The notes below the pieces were generated by a model. The model had not been told where the DNA came from, searched no databases, and worked only from the letters and a program-made list of their open reading frames with translations. A stretch of DNA of 64,000 nucleotides, taken from Isoetes taiwanensis (taxonomy: Eukaryota > Streptophyta > Lycopodiopsida > Isoetales > Isoetaceae). The stretch is from NCBI GenBank assembly GCA_021234155.1, contig JAJEKV010000033.1, positions 14,083,422 through 14,147,421 of the forward strand, in the 5' to 3' direction. A program made the translations under genes and the position numbers. Of the stretch, positions 45,901-57,099 are shown piece by piece. Within the stretch, counting starts at the first letter, position 1. The number at the start of each line of letters is the position of its first letter.

Positions 45901-46344
45901 AAGGATGCTGCTTGTCAGGTGCGCAAGCAAGCTGCAATTGTTATCGGAGAAGTGGCAAAGCATACACCCCAATTGGCACATTTCATTGTTACTGCTAGAA
46001 GTGTGACAATACTTGTTGATAAGCTGCAGAAAGCATAGGAGATGCTCATTTACTTGGTGCTTCTCTACAAGCTTTTCAGTATTATTTTATTCGTAAGACT
46101 GTTATTGCAGAGTCTGGATATAGGATGCTGATTGCCGGTGCACAAGCAAGCTGCAATTGTTATCAGAGAAGTTGCAAAGCATACACCCCAATTGGCACAT
46201 TTCATTGTTACTGTTAGAAGTGTGACAATAATTGTTGATAATGCTGCAGAAAGCATAGGAGATGCTCGTTTACTTGGTGCTTCTCTACAAGCTTTTCAGT
46301 ATTTTTTCATTCCTAAGACTGTTATTGCAGAGTCTGGATATAGC
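45901..46344 (+). repeat. 221-bp tandem duplication of a PF16 exon
   Basis: Copy 1 (45901-46121) and copy 2 (46122-46342) both run from AGGATGCTG through CAAGCAAGCTGCAATTGTTA to GCAGAGTCTGGATATAG and are about 95 percent alike by eye. Copy 1 has lost one base (GATAAGCTGC against GATAATGCTGC), which breaks its frame. Copy 2 keeps 74 open codons (46132-46356). Confidence 0.9.
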
Positions 46345-46444
46345 CTTCAAGGATAAAACTGATACGTTATTATAGACAAAGTGAAAAGGATATAGTCTTC
46401 AAGGAAAAAACTGATACGTTATTATAGACAAAGTGAAAATTTCC
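46338..46444 (+). repeat. 54-bp tandem duplication
   Basis: TATAGCCTTCAAGGATAAAA...GACAAAGTGAAAAGGA is followed by the same unit with minor changes (TATAGTCTTCAAGGAAAAAA). It adjoins the PF16 exon duplication. Confidence 0.8.
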
Positions 46445-46899
46445 TACTTTTTGCCAATTCACAACTTTTGATGCAAATTGCCTGCCTAATATTTGGAACC
46501 TTGAATTTCATCTTTGTAAAGTTATCATCCGAGGAAGATAAAGACCTAAATATTAGATTTTTGTTAGAGATCACTATGGAATAAGTGCTGAGAAAGGTTT
46601 CCTAAAATCCATGCAAATCATGGCGCCAAGTGTTGTTGTGTTGTACTAGAGAGTTGATGTTTCAACAGATTACAATGTCTTTGCCAAGCGTTTACAAGAC
46701 GACAAACTACATTTTTGGGTTGCCCCTAAGGGGGCAAGCCCTTGTTGAGGTGGGTTTGTGGCATATGCTAGGTATATGCCAATATATACCCAGAATATGC
46801 CAATGACTGCTAAAAACCCATCATAGGCTGTAAATGCTCGGTTGCCCCTGTTGCTGGAGAGGAACTGTGGAAACCGGGAAACCGGTGCTCGCTCCTTGC
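46445..46899. other. No gene supported
   Basis: A join region between the PF16 and FBL15 relics. A minus-strand open frame at 46670-46984 has a hydrophobic stretch but no family resemblance, and its start overlaps the FBL15 piece. Confidence 0.35.
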
Positions 46900-47526
46900 T
46901 CGAGGCTGCAGCATTGATGGATGGACCTGTCTTATGGTAGCCTTGATCGCTCTGCAATTGAAGGATTGCTTTCACGATGCCCACATCTTACCCACATCAG
47001 TCTCAATGGCTGTGCAAATGTTCATGATATTGAATGGGTTCCCGGAAGTTTTGGCAAGGCAGCTGATTGGGATACCCATATGGAATCTGTTGATAAAATA
47101 TCATTGGACGATGTACATATGCATGACCTTGCTGATGATGAGGTTGCTTTTGGCTTTGGGGGAGTGGGCATGTTTACTGACGTGCACACTAGTTTACAAA
47201 AGAGTCCATTGGCATCCTTTAATAATGGGGCACTTGGGAGTGGGTTACCGATTCTTGTAGATGACTTGATGATACAACCTGGAAATGCATGTTAGGATTG
47301 GGAAGATGGCTATTCTTGCAAAGCACTTCAGACATTGAATTGTGTTGGATGCCCTAACATAAAGAGAGTAGTTATCCCAGGATCTCGCTTTCGGTGTTTT
47401 AATCTTTTCATTATCAACAAATGTTCGAGAAGTTCAACTGAATGTTCCAATTTGATTCAATCGAACTTAAGGTTTGTGCAACGCTTTTTATCCCGCATAT
47501 ATAACATGTGCGTGGGGTTTGCTTAA
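46900..47526 (+). pseudogene. FBL15: F-box/LRR protein 15-like pseudogene, C-terminal piece
   Basis: FBL15-type proteins combine an N-terminal F box with many leucine-rich repeats. The piece reads DLSYGSLDRSAIEGLLSRCP, HLTHISLNGCANVHDIEW, ALQTLNCVGCPNIKRVVIPG and then, in another frame, SLSTNVREVQL and CSNLIQSNL. This is the order of the C-terminal LRR region of plant FBL15. The TGTTAG stop at 47293 and frame changes near 47410-47430 break it. Confidence 0.8.
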
Positions 47527-48239
47527 ATAAAGAAGGAAACAGTTTTTACAAGTTGTTTACCGATACTTTTGGAGACATATTGTTAGCTTTTTTTTTTTCC
47601 ATGTCAAATGTGTTGGTCAATAAACTTAGAATTGACATTTGACTTGTTAATGTTTCCAAAGAATCGTGGCTTTATTGCAGACTCAAGTTAGACCGCCCTC
47701 GATTGATCGGCCTATGTTTGCGTGTATAACATTTTGTGTAGTTTTATGTGAACGAATTATTTGTTGGGTCCTTAGTACTTCCCTTGTCTATGATTCTCGC
47801 TATCCCGATAGAGGTCGAAAATTCAAATTGAGAAAGGCAATCTGCAAAGACCGAGTTGTAAATTCATACCGTTGATTTTTGGAAGTCTTTAAACTTTGAA
47901 GGACGAAAGTTTCTCCTCAAAGAAGGTCGAGCTTTTACATAGTCAATCATTTAAATAAAATGCGTGTACTTAAATTGAGCATTGGATTTTTTTCGATTTT
48001 TTTGCAACCGTGATATGTTCAAGATATCCCAATCTTTGTGGAGTTAAATCTCAGGATTACTCCATCGTAGATGAATCGGTTGTGCGAGGATGCACCGCAT
48101 TCATTAAGGTAGAGCAATTTATGTAGTCTGAGTTTGATTACTCTAGTGCTATCACCTGCATGTGATAATAAACATTTGTTTGTTGTAGGCGATTGGAGGC
48201 GTTGATATTGGGGAGTAGTTGTAAGAGGTAGCAGGCCTA
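47527..48239. other. No gene assigned
   Basis: AT-rich DNA between two FBL15-like pieces. A weak coding look at about 48025-48110 (YPNLCGVKSQDYSIVDES) could be an eroded LRR, but I cannot support it. Confidence 0.35.
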
Positions 48240-49900
48240 CTTTTTGTGTTGAAAGTGACACTCATCATCTGGCTGAAATAACATTATCTACATGCAGATT
48301 TGTAGAGCTTACTCTTCGAACTCCGTCTTTAATGGAGATTAATGTCTAAAACTGCTCCAAAATTTTAAACCGCATTGATATCACCTCAACCAAAGATCAA
48401 GGTATGATATATCGTGGGATGATTTAAAATTTGGATATGTTGTACATTCTCTTGAATTCAGACATGCCTGTATGCCAAGTTTAGTTTATTTTAACTCTTC
48501 CTTACAAAAGCCTTGCCACTTGATGATGACCTTGCAATGGAAAGTCACTATTTATATGTTTATATCAATTGAATCACCTATCGGGATTCGGTGGATCTGG
48601 CCAGATCATCCATGGCATTTTGTTTTTCTTGGGAATACCCGCATATATATAAAGTTAGAATTTTGTTTTCTATGCAGTCGCTTGTAAAAGAAACGTTAAT
48701 TCGCTAAGAAATTACTTAACAAGTCTAGATATGATAGTACAATTTCGTTAAATCAAGTATTATTTTTTGAGGTATCGTGCATTTATTGTCTAGTTTTTGT
48801 GCCCGGATGTGGCATTAACTTCCTCTCACTTGGCTTGTGCGAGAAGCTTGCCTTAAGTCGGCAGTTAAGGATTGACAACTATAGCATTGCAATGCCCTTG
48901 GCTACTTAGAGGTTGACTTAACAGAGTGCGACTCTTTGATCTATCGTTGTGCAAGGTATTCAATGAGGGTGGTGGATGTCCCGTGCTTAGCACTTTGATC
49001 CTTGGCGGTTGTGAGGTAAACGTGATGCAAGGATGTATTTGGTTTTTGTTTAAAGCCGGCCTTTCTAAGTCTTTATATTTTCTCTAGTTGATTGATAGAA
49101 TGAGGAAATTAACAACCATTATTATTATTATTAATAATAATATTATTGCACCACGTTTGCTTTTTTGTGGTTTGACAATGGTGACCTCGAAAGTACCCAA
49201 TCACCGCCAAAGTTGTCCTTAGTTGGTTGTCAAAAAATGATGGTTGTGATCACCGACGACAGCTTCAATTGGATGATCCTTCTCCCGTGCGTTGGCGAAG
49301 AAATGCAAGTAAATGCATCTCTGTTTTGGGTCCTATTTCTTACATTTGTAGCTATTAAATTCTCGCGGTGGGATTACAAATACTAAATCTTGGGATTTTC
49401 CCCATTTATCGGGTTGAAGATTGAAGCTACGGAAATGACAGATTCTTGATTTGAGGGGTTGTGGGGTATTATCTCGTGCAGCTCTATGTTGTCCTAGGTT
49501 GTTAAGCCTTGACGCCTCTTATTGCGTGTAAGTTTTTGATGAACAAGCCAAAGATACACAACCTTTCGACATTATCTAATCTGATTGATCCTTGTGCGAT
49601 CCAACTAGGAGATGATCGTTTAGCAAACCAATCGCAAATGCATGTCCGATGATACAATCACTTATATTGGCTTCTTGCCCATCGTGGGACCAATGGGGTC
49701 ATTGGTATTTGACGGATCGCATTCATTGACATGTTGGACTTATCGTATACTTTTCTAACAGATCTATCACCCCGGTTTGCGGCATGCCCTTATCCTGGAG
49801 GTATGGAGACTATTTTTCTCAAATTTCTTGAGAGGGTGTTAGAACAACCGCTTTGATTTACGTCAATTTCTTTATAATAGTCAATGGCCTTGGCAGTTTA
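48240..49900 (+). pseudogene. FBL15: F-box/LRR protein 15-like pseudogene, central LRR piece
   Basis: Decayed LRR blocks in FBL15 order are: HLAEITLSTCRFVELTLRTP, SLMEIN and NRIDITS (48270-48390); SLQKPCHLMMTLQWKV (48485); CKVFNEGGGCPVLSTLILGG (48950-49010); KLSLVGCQ (49215); LNLGIF, LKIEATEM, LRGCGVLSRAALCCPRLLSL and DASYC across frames (49385-49535); ACPMIQSLILASCPS (49645-49690); and LDLSYTFLTDLSP (49735-49775). Many stops and frameshifts. In an intact FBL15 this region precedes the segment found at 46900-47526, so the two pieces are in the wrong order. Confidence 0.75.
49119..49146. repeat. ATT/AAT palindromic microsatellite
   Basis: Tandem ATT units run straight into tandem AAT units, giving a perfect potential hairpin of about 24 bases. 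Confidence 0.7.
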
Positions 49901-50858
49901 GAAAGATTGATGAAATGGTCAAGTTAAATGGTGAACAAGGAGATCAAGAACCAACGACATATCAAGCCAAGAATGCGAAGTTGCGGTGCACACATTTGGT
50001 TTAGGTGTTCCATCTGGCGCCTCGGCAAATCCTCACGTTGGGGAACTAAGAGAACATTGTTCGAAATGCACGCTATCAAACCTCACTTGCATGGATAACT
50101 CTCAAACCTGTCAAATCTAGTAATGAAGGTCTCTGGATATTTTTCCATGCCTCAATTCAATTCAAATGTAGTGGAGGCCTCTATATTAGTCCATGTCTCA
50201 ATTCAATTCATGTGTTATTCTTTCTGCATAGATAATTTTTTATATTGCAATCTTATAGTAGATTTCTGGTAGCATCTGGGAATTGATGAGGACAAGAGCC
50301 TTTGTGTAAGAGTCTCATTAAAATTTGTATTTAAAAGCATTAGAATTTGTAGAATTTCTATTTAAGCATCATTATGAAACTGTTTTTATGCAAACCAACC
50401 TACTAATCATGATTCCCAGATTCAAGATTGGCTTTGCAAACACCAGCCTACCAAGAATTTAGGTCTCCAGTTGAACAATCAGTTTTATCCCAATTAAGCC
50501 CATCAAGATAACTTGTGCTCGTAAAAGCACCCCTTCAAGAAATACCTTACGGATTTGAAAGGGCAAAAATGGTCTTTGAGAATTGATGATGTTTGCTTGC
50601 TATCATACATTAATTACCCCTACAAGAAATTTATTGTGACAGTTGCAGTGAATATTCCTTTGGTTCTAAATATGTAGAGTGGGGTTGCACTCACTATACG
50701 TTTGATAATGCTAGTAATGTATTTGTGTCCGCATTCTTTGACATGCGGGATTTGAGCCCATTTTTTACCTTGTGTTCTGCTATGTTTCTGGTGCTCGTAG
50801 GATAGATATTTTTATGTCATACCACGTGGCAGCATCTAATAGGGACATATGACGTTAT
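49901..50858. other. No gene seen
   Basis: Mostly non-coding. A ~45-bp imperfect duplication with CATGCCTCAATTCAATTCA and CATGTCTCAATTCAATTCA lies at about 50146 and 50202. Confidence 0.4.
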
Positions 50859-50903
50859 ATAGATAGATAGAGGGAGGGAGGGAGGGAGGGAGGGAGGGAG
50901 AGA
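50859..50903 (+). repeat. TAGA/GGGA microsatellite after a GACGTTA block
   Basis: GACATATGACGTTATATAGA leads into TAGATAGA and then GGGA repeats. The layout resembles the LINE/SINE 3' tails at 16723, 21138 and 26300 (GACGTTA plus microsatellite), so this could be another, older SINE/LINE end. Confidence 0.5.
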
Positions 50904-51039
50904 TGTGTTATAAGTGATCATTACTTGACTAGATTTTGCGACAACACATCCAATAATATCCACGGAGATCCTGTGTGATTTCTTGAGGGATATGACTGTG
51001 ATTAGGCTATTTACTGAGAACTAACAGTGGTATCAAAGC
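50904..51039 (+). mobile_element. LTR 3' end with primer-binding site
   Basis: TGGTATCAAAGC at 51028-51039 is a one-mismatch version of the initiator tRNA-Met primer-binding site. The upstream DNA ends in AACA (51023-51026), consistent with an LTR terminus. The LTR start is not defined and no gag follows. Confidence 0.5.
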
Positions 51040-51324
51040 AAGTAGATATGCTCAGTAAGGTGTTGACGGAATTTAAACTAGTGTAAAGCACAAGTAGGTA
51101 CAGGCTGACGAGGAGTTGTAAGGATAAGGATGCAGCCTGTACATAAGATTATTAGATGATAATGTGGCATTGGGGCTGCCAAAGGCTGCAGGCATTTGAG
51201 TTATTGATCAGAGAAACAAGGAGCAGTTCAATCTGCAAGAGGTAGATTGCGTAGGCTTGAATTGGCCCTTTCCAGACCTAGAATAATATTTTAGAGATCA
51301 AGGGTCAAATTCTTGTTGAAAACA

Positions 51325-51365
51325 AGAATCAAGTATCAAGTATCAAGTATCAAGTATCAAGTATT
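51325..51365 (+). repeat. ATCAAGT heptamer repeat
   Basis: About five tandem copies of the 7-base unit ATCAAGT. Confidence 0.85.
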
Positions 51366-51431
51366 GTATTGTTTTGAAGTAGCATTTTTGATTGATTGTG
51401 AATCATGATTTAAGCCACTTCACCCTCGAGT

Positions 51432-51473
51432 CACGGAGGGCAACCCTCCGTGTGCAGTTTATTTTGTAACTAG
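51432..51473 (+). other. Perfect GC-rich hairpin followed by CTAG
   Basis: CACGGAGGG (51432-51440), loop CAA, CCCTCCGTG (51444-51452): a perfect 9-bp stem in an AT-rich setting. CTAG follows 17 bases later (51470-51473). Helitron 3' ends have a hairpin about 10-12 bases before CTRR, followed by T in the host. Here the spacing is longer and the next base is A, so the fit is partial. It lies 300 bp upstream of the NAA35 start and could also be a promoter-proximal palindrome. Confidence 0.4.
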
Positions 51474-51773
51474 AAATTAGAGTTGCTTTTGACGACACTG
51501 ATATAAGGAACTTACAGAGGCAAAAGAAAATTATCAAAGCATGTAATTTTTGTAAAAAGTAAACAAACGTGCTTTTGACTAGTTTTAAATAAGTAGATTA
51601 ATTTAGATCCGATATATATAAGTCATGGAAACTTTACTAGTCAAAGCATAACAGAGTATTCGCACATGCATCCGTGCCGTTCGTCTACGCCCTTTGAACG
51701 GGCCAGATCTTTTGATACGGTGCACAATTCCTAGGTCATTCAACCCTTACGTAGATCGGTCGATTGCTTCACG

Positions 51774-54700
51774 ATGGCGGAAGCCGCCGAAGATTTGGTT
51801 CGCCTTGCAGCCGGAGAGCAAACTGTTTGGATTGACGCTACTCCATTCCTTTCAGAGGTTTGTTCCGGTAAGATTTGTTGGACTTAGAGCTTGTCTATTT
51901 CATTTGCTTCGGATTTAGACTTCGATTTTACTGTTCAGATGCTGCCGTCGTTCTACAGCTTATTTTTAGCTTATTATTGTCCGCGTTCTTACAGTAGTCA
52001 GAAATATTCTAGCAATGTCAAATAGCATTTTATCTTAAGCCAACATCTTCGCTTTTGGGCCAAATGTGTTTCTGTAACCTACTCCCGAGGTGGTAAAACC
52101 GTTTTAGGCTTGCATAGGAAGCCGACATTGTGTTTTTTGTTTCCCATGTTAATGCTAGTACACTGTTCTGAAATTACAGAATTGAAGGTCGAAGAGCTCG
52201 TTCATGGCGAAAATTTTAGTCTTTTTGAGGCTATGGCAGCTCTTGAGGTGATGTTTTTGAAGCTTTATGTGATATTTCGTAAGTCATGCTAAGTTGTGTT
52301 TATTGAAAATTAATGAGACCACCGTTAGAGATTGGAGCACTAATAGCCCGGGGATTCTATGTTCACAACCTCAAACAGATTATGGATCCAAAGATGGATG
52401 CTGGCATGGCAACAGCTGGATTCAGAACGGTGGATGAAGCATTGGATAGTGGTGCAGCACCGATCAATTTGCACATCACAGAATTGCTGGATGTTCTAGA
52501 TCACCTTTTGGCGTGTGAGGTGAGTGAACTCAGAACTCAGATCTCTTTATCTTATCCATTGTTTATTGACTAGTTCACATCTCTAATTCTTGCCACATGT
52601 ACAGGCTACATGGCACAAAGGACATTCACTGGCACAAACTGTCTTCTCATGCATCTATCTCTTGAGATTAGATACAACTTTGCCAAATCAGATATTACAT
52701 TCATATTGTCGAATAGTACGGACAACATGCAATTTGGTTCGTACAGCTGTATCATTGGCACATACACATGAGGTTAGTCTGTCCTTGCTGCTGTTAAGAC
52801 CAACTTGTTTTAGATATTTGACAAAGCATGTTATAACTGCAGGAGGAAGACCTATTTGTTGTTGCTTTTGGACTTCCTTTGGAGGAAGCAGATACCAAAG
52901 GGTCGGCAGTACTTCACCTGGTGGAGGAGTCTGTGGCACGTCAATTACGAGCAGCCACAAGTACGCCTCCTAAAAGCAAAGGTAACATATAAAAAACAAT
53001 CAGTGAAATATGAGGGCAATGATGGACATGTGATAAAACTGTATACTTGCCTCCAACATTTGAAACCATGATGATCGTTTTCTTATGCCCAAAATATTTC
53101 TCGAAGTCTTTAGACTGGTTTGATTGTAAATATTCTAATCTGTTATTGGCAATATAAAAGTTCTCTTTGGCATACCCAAAGCATTTACCCATGTTTAATG
53201 ATGATGGGACTTCTCAAGGCCGACTTGTTCATGGCATTGGATTTTCCACAGCATTATCATTACACATTCTACAGTATCAATTGTCATCAATCAAAAAACC
53301 TGTCAATAACTGGCACAGGCAACATTTGCCGCTTTGTTCCTTAGATATGTTGAAGCTTACGCCCTGTCTTATCCTTCAGTGCAGAGTAGTTTTAATTGAA
53401 GCAATCGCCTTTTTGGATGTTTTTTAATTTCTGGATCCATTGTCTATTTCAATTCACTGTTATTAGTTGATATACAGAGGTCGAGCCACTGCAAAGTGAT
53501 CCATCATTAGAGGAGGGGTTTTGCCAAGCAGTTCTATCTCGGTTACGTTTCCGGAAGGTCAGTCTTCGTTGGTTCAGACTTTAGGAGTTGCGTGCATAAT
53601 CAAAGATATGTTACATGGTCTTTCGTGACTTGTTTGGTTTCTGGACCTGGACCATAGGCAGCACATCTTTTTTAAGATGTTATCTGCACATATGTTCACA
53701 CTTCGTTTACATATGCAGGCACTATATCACACCTTGGTAAACATGGATAAGCCACATGGCCGTGGCCTGGAGATGGCTCGAAAGCACATTGCCTCTGCTC
53801 TTGCAGAGCTTGCAGCAATAAGATCTTCTTCTCTCTTTCTTGTTAACCACCACCATGAGCAATCTTGTAGCGTGGATGCAGGGAAGGGTAGCACTGCCTC
53901 TGGACGGCATCCGAAAGGTTTTGATGAAAGCTTAAATAGGTGGCTCCTTGCTCCTGCTCCACCACGATCAATAAAACTTCTCACATGGTCAGAGGTAAGA
54001 TATGGATGGAGTTATCTGGAAAAATGTTTTTATTATTCAGAATCCATTCTCACAAGGGGACTTGTCAAGGCTCTGGAGTACTTTGAGCATCTTCTGCAAG
54101 ATCTTGATCGTGTTTGTTCTTTACCATTGAACCTTAGTTTGGAGGATCTTCTACAGTTTGTGGTAGATTTCCAAAGGTTTCGTCCTGGTCTTGTTGCCCG
54201 AGCTCGGTTGCAGGTTTGCTCTTGTACTCCATTCTTTTGCTTACTTACTCTTTTATTAATTCATTTGTGATTTTTTAGTTTCATTGCACAAGCATCTAAT
54301 GTTTATGCTGCTTCCTTAGCTTCTGTTGCTCCAAGAAGAGAAGCTCTTTGGCGTTGAGCCACTTGCAAATGCTATACGGAAGTCAGTTTTAGTTGCTGTT
54401 CCGTCTTCAGTACAAGAAACCAATCCTGATGCAGGAAAATTTTTTCAACAAGCTGGAAGGGTGAGTGGAAGCATTAGGTTCACTTCACAGGTTGAGTTTC
54501 TAGTCGCCACATGAGCTCGTTGGAAAAATCACTCATCTTCTACTGATATACCTGTGCAGTTCATTGTCCATCTGTTTAAAGTCCTTTGTGCCAATCCAGC
54601 ATGGCAGCGTCGAAAGCTTGGAAAATCGTTGCCAGAATGGAGCAATTTATTACAAGAGGTGTTTTTCTTATCTCCTTTTTTTTTTTGACCTTTATTTTTC

Positions 54701-56354
54701 TACATATATTTAAACAGATTTCTATGCCACCTCTGTTTTAACTCTGGTTAAGTTTTTCACAGGCAGAAAATGTGTTTTCCAATCACGAACTGCAGGTACA
54801 AGCATCTAAGATTTAACTTCAAATTGGAACTCGTTATATTTGAAATTGCCTTTTCACTGTGAATGCAGAAATGGGAAGAAATGGCACCAGTGCGGTGGGT
54901 TGCAACACAGATCTGCTGGATTGCGGGACACTTTCTGACTGCAGGATTTGACCTTGAGCTGTACTCCTGCAATGAGTACAGTATGATTTATTGGTAATAA
55001 GTAATTTACATTGGGGGGCCAAGTGGCTTTATGTAGTAGGACTGAATGGGTTATTTTTTGGTGCATCAGGTATCTGGATCATATACTTAAGCTTCAAGGA
55101 GATATTCTTCAGGAGAAACCAAAGTCCTTAGGCACTCCAGAATCAAGTACATTCCATCTTCCCCAGTTTTCTCCATGATAGAAACGTAGATCAAACATGA
55201 ACCTATTACATGCTTCACGTGAGACAAAACTGCTGTTGTGTCCCCCAAACCGTGGAACAGCAATACAGTCTTGAGGCCATGATTGTAGGAGTGACTATGA
55301 TGAGATAAGAAAGATTCATAAGGAATGTTAGGAACATACAGGTTACAGAAAGCCTGTTGGGCATGGGGTGGAATGAAGTAAGCAAGCATGGGAACAAAAC
55401 CATGAGAGTAATAAGTAGATTACCAAAGATGAAAATGTGACTTATCTTGTGGTTTCCAGAGGCTTACACAGAAGGCATCACTTTCTCTGTTGTTATCACC
55501 ATCAGTCAAAAAGAAGGGCAAGAGCAAGAAGGCAACTTTGGGCAAGGATGCACGATCTGGGCTGCTTCTACAATGCTACAGAGACATTTGTAATGGTCTG
55601 ATTATGGTAAAGGATTATTACTTTTGTATCTAGAAACCTATACTCATGTTTGTTTATGGATTGACTGACTTCTTGTTTTGAATGCAGATGTTAGTCGCAT
55701 TGACAAAGGACCACAAGCTTACATGTCCTGAGATGAACTTCAATACAGAACAGGAGGTACTATATTCTGTATTTAGGCATCTGTGGGACCAAACTGTAGC
55801 ATTGACTGTTTTTTGTCCTTTCCTTCACAGAGATACATTCAACGCTTCGAACTACTTTTTAAAGTGTTAATACCTCCACCAATGACATATCTGGATTTTA
55901 AGCATGCAACTAAATTTGAGGCATATCCGGTAAGCAACATTCAGGATAATTTTACTCCATAAATTACCAGGTTATATATGAGATGTTTATGCAGGTAGAA
56001 AGTCTCTACCAGATGTCTTACAAACATTTCATGAATGCTCAAAAAGAATTGCAAGAACTAGGGCATTCCTTTGCCAAATTAACTGTGCAATCATCTCTCA
56101 GCCATGCTCAGAGGCGTGCTGATATCAAGCAAATGGAGCAAGTGGTCGTAAGAAATCAGATAGCATTACAGATTGCACATCAAGCTGGTCCAGGTGACAG
56201 CTTGAGGGTCTCCTTCGAGTTTTCCCAGCACCCATTTTTTGCTGTTGCTGTTGTGAAAAAGCCTCAAGCAATCAAGCCATCAGTAAGGCAGCCTCTACCT
56301 TCTTCATTGCACGAAGGATTATGTGTGGAGGAGGAGATCGTGAATTCTAGCTAG
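51774..56354 (+). CDS. NAA35: NAA35/MAK10, auxiliary subunit of NatC acetyltransferase
   Basis: NatC (NAA30, NAA35, NAA38) acetylates nascent proteins starting Met-Leu/Ile/Phe; NAA35 anchors the complex at the ribosome. Seventeen probable exons: 51774-51867, 52180-52247, 52379-52519, 52605-52772, 52843-52981, 53478-53557, 53719-53994, 54070-54213, 54320-54460, 54560-54658, 54763-54795, 54869-about 55002, 55070-55146, 55460-55606, 55688-55756, 55831-55929 and 55995-56354. The ATG at 51774 gives MAEAAEDLVRLAAGEQTVWI. Family hallmarks are ELKVEELVHGENFSLFEAMA, IMDPKMDAGM, SLAQTVFSCIYLLRLDTTLP, LCANPAWQRRKLGKSLPEWS and FELLFKVLIPPPMTYLDFKH. Coding phase agrees across almost all joins. The 55146/55460 join is one base out, and the 53995-54069 intron needs an acceptor inside otherwise open sequence. 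The length (about 700 residues) fits the plant family. The gene looks functional. Confidence 0.9.
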
Positions 56355-57099
56355 GATCAGTAGCAAATTCAATGCTTCTGGACCTATGCCATTTCACAAC
56401 TTCAAATCTCTATATTTTGTACATCTGATTAATTCTTTGGCATGTATTCTCATTTTTTATAATGGACATATGGTTATTGTGTCATAGTGACCAAATAGGT
56501 TTCTTGGTTTTTATGATGTTTATCACCAACAGGCTTGAAGTTGGTTCTTTTATATACGTACACAAGAATTAGGATGCCAGCACAAAGGAGTGTTGGATGT
56601 ATATTCACTTAAGTAACAAAACCCCTTAATCTCAAGTGGGTAACAAAACATCTAAGCGCTACTTAATCTCAAGTGGGTCCAGGACTGGTTGTTAAAAACA
56701 AGGATTTTGCTAAATGGTAACACCCTTGCTTATTCAAATGCTATGATGACAAGCTGCACATTGGGAGCGTTTCTAATACTAGAAACAACTTTTGTTACAT
56801 TAGAATCTCCAATTTTTTTTGTTATCCCCGATTCTCTTTCTTGTTATCCCCAGAGTCTCCATTCTCTTTCTTATTTTTGATTAAACTAGCAAGTGATCGT
56901 CATGGCTTTGTTGGTCATTTGGTGTTTTTCAGCTCGGTAGCAAAACATGGTCTACCTATCAATTCAAAGGTAAGAGTTTATTCTCGAGACACGGCTAGGG
57001 TGGCATTGAAATGAAAACAAGGTGATGCCACTAGTCCTTTGATCCATTGGACATGTATTAAAGTTTGCTTGGCGATGTGGAAGTGGAAGACAGAAAAGG
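56355..57099. other. 3' flank of NAA35, no other gene
   Basis: Probable 3' UTR and polyadenylation region of NAA35, then non-coding DNA. A TGTTGGATGTATATTC sequence at about 56592 resembles a Copia LTR start, followed by a short internal repeat of AATCTCAAGTGGGT (56627, 56668). Confidence 0.35.

Larger units (their letters stand above)
44552..46344 (+). pseudogene. PF16: PF16/SPAG6-like armadillo-repeat pseudogene
   Basis: PF16/SPAG6 is an ARM-repeat protein of the axonemal central pair, needed for flagellar motility. The pieces start with EKLAQNIIDAGVVASAQ and a donor (44562-44610). Next is SKHAKELAQSIVDAG (about 45246). An exon from about 45856 reads VLVAAGVFQKNFICLKDAAC, then QVRKQAAIVIGEVAKHTPQL. 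A tandem second copy of the last exon follows. VRK-AA-IREVAKHTPxLAxxIV...GDARLLG matches the PF16 repeat that reads IREVAKHTPELA in the family. A stop before SKHAKEL and a frameshift in copy 1 mark it as dead. ARM-repeat proteins are numerous, but the EVAKHTP and GDARL signature points to PF16. Confidence 0.65.

Noticed and set aside
46670-46984. 104-codon minus-strand ORF with a hydrophobic stretch
   Set aside because: Overlaps the FBL15-like piece on the other strand, has no family resemblance, and may only be open by chance.
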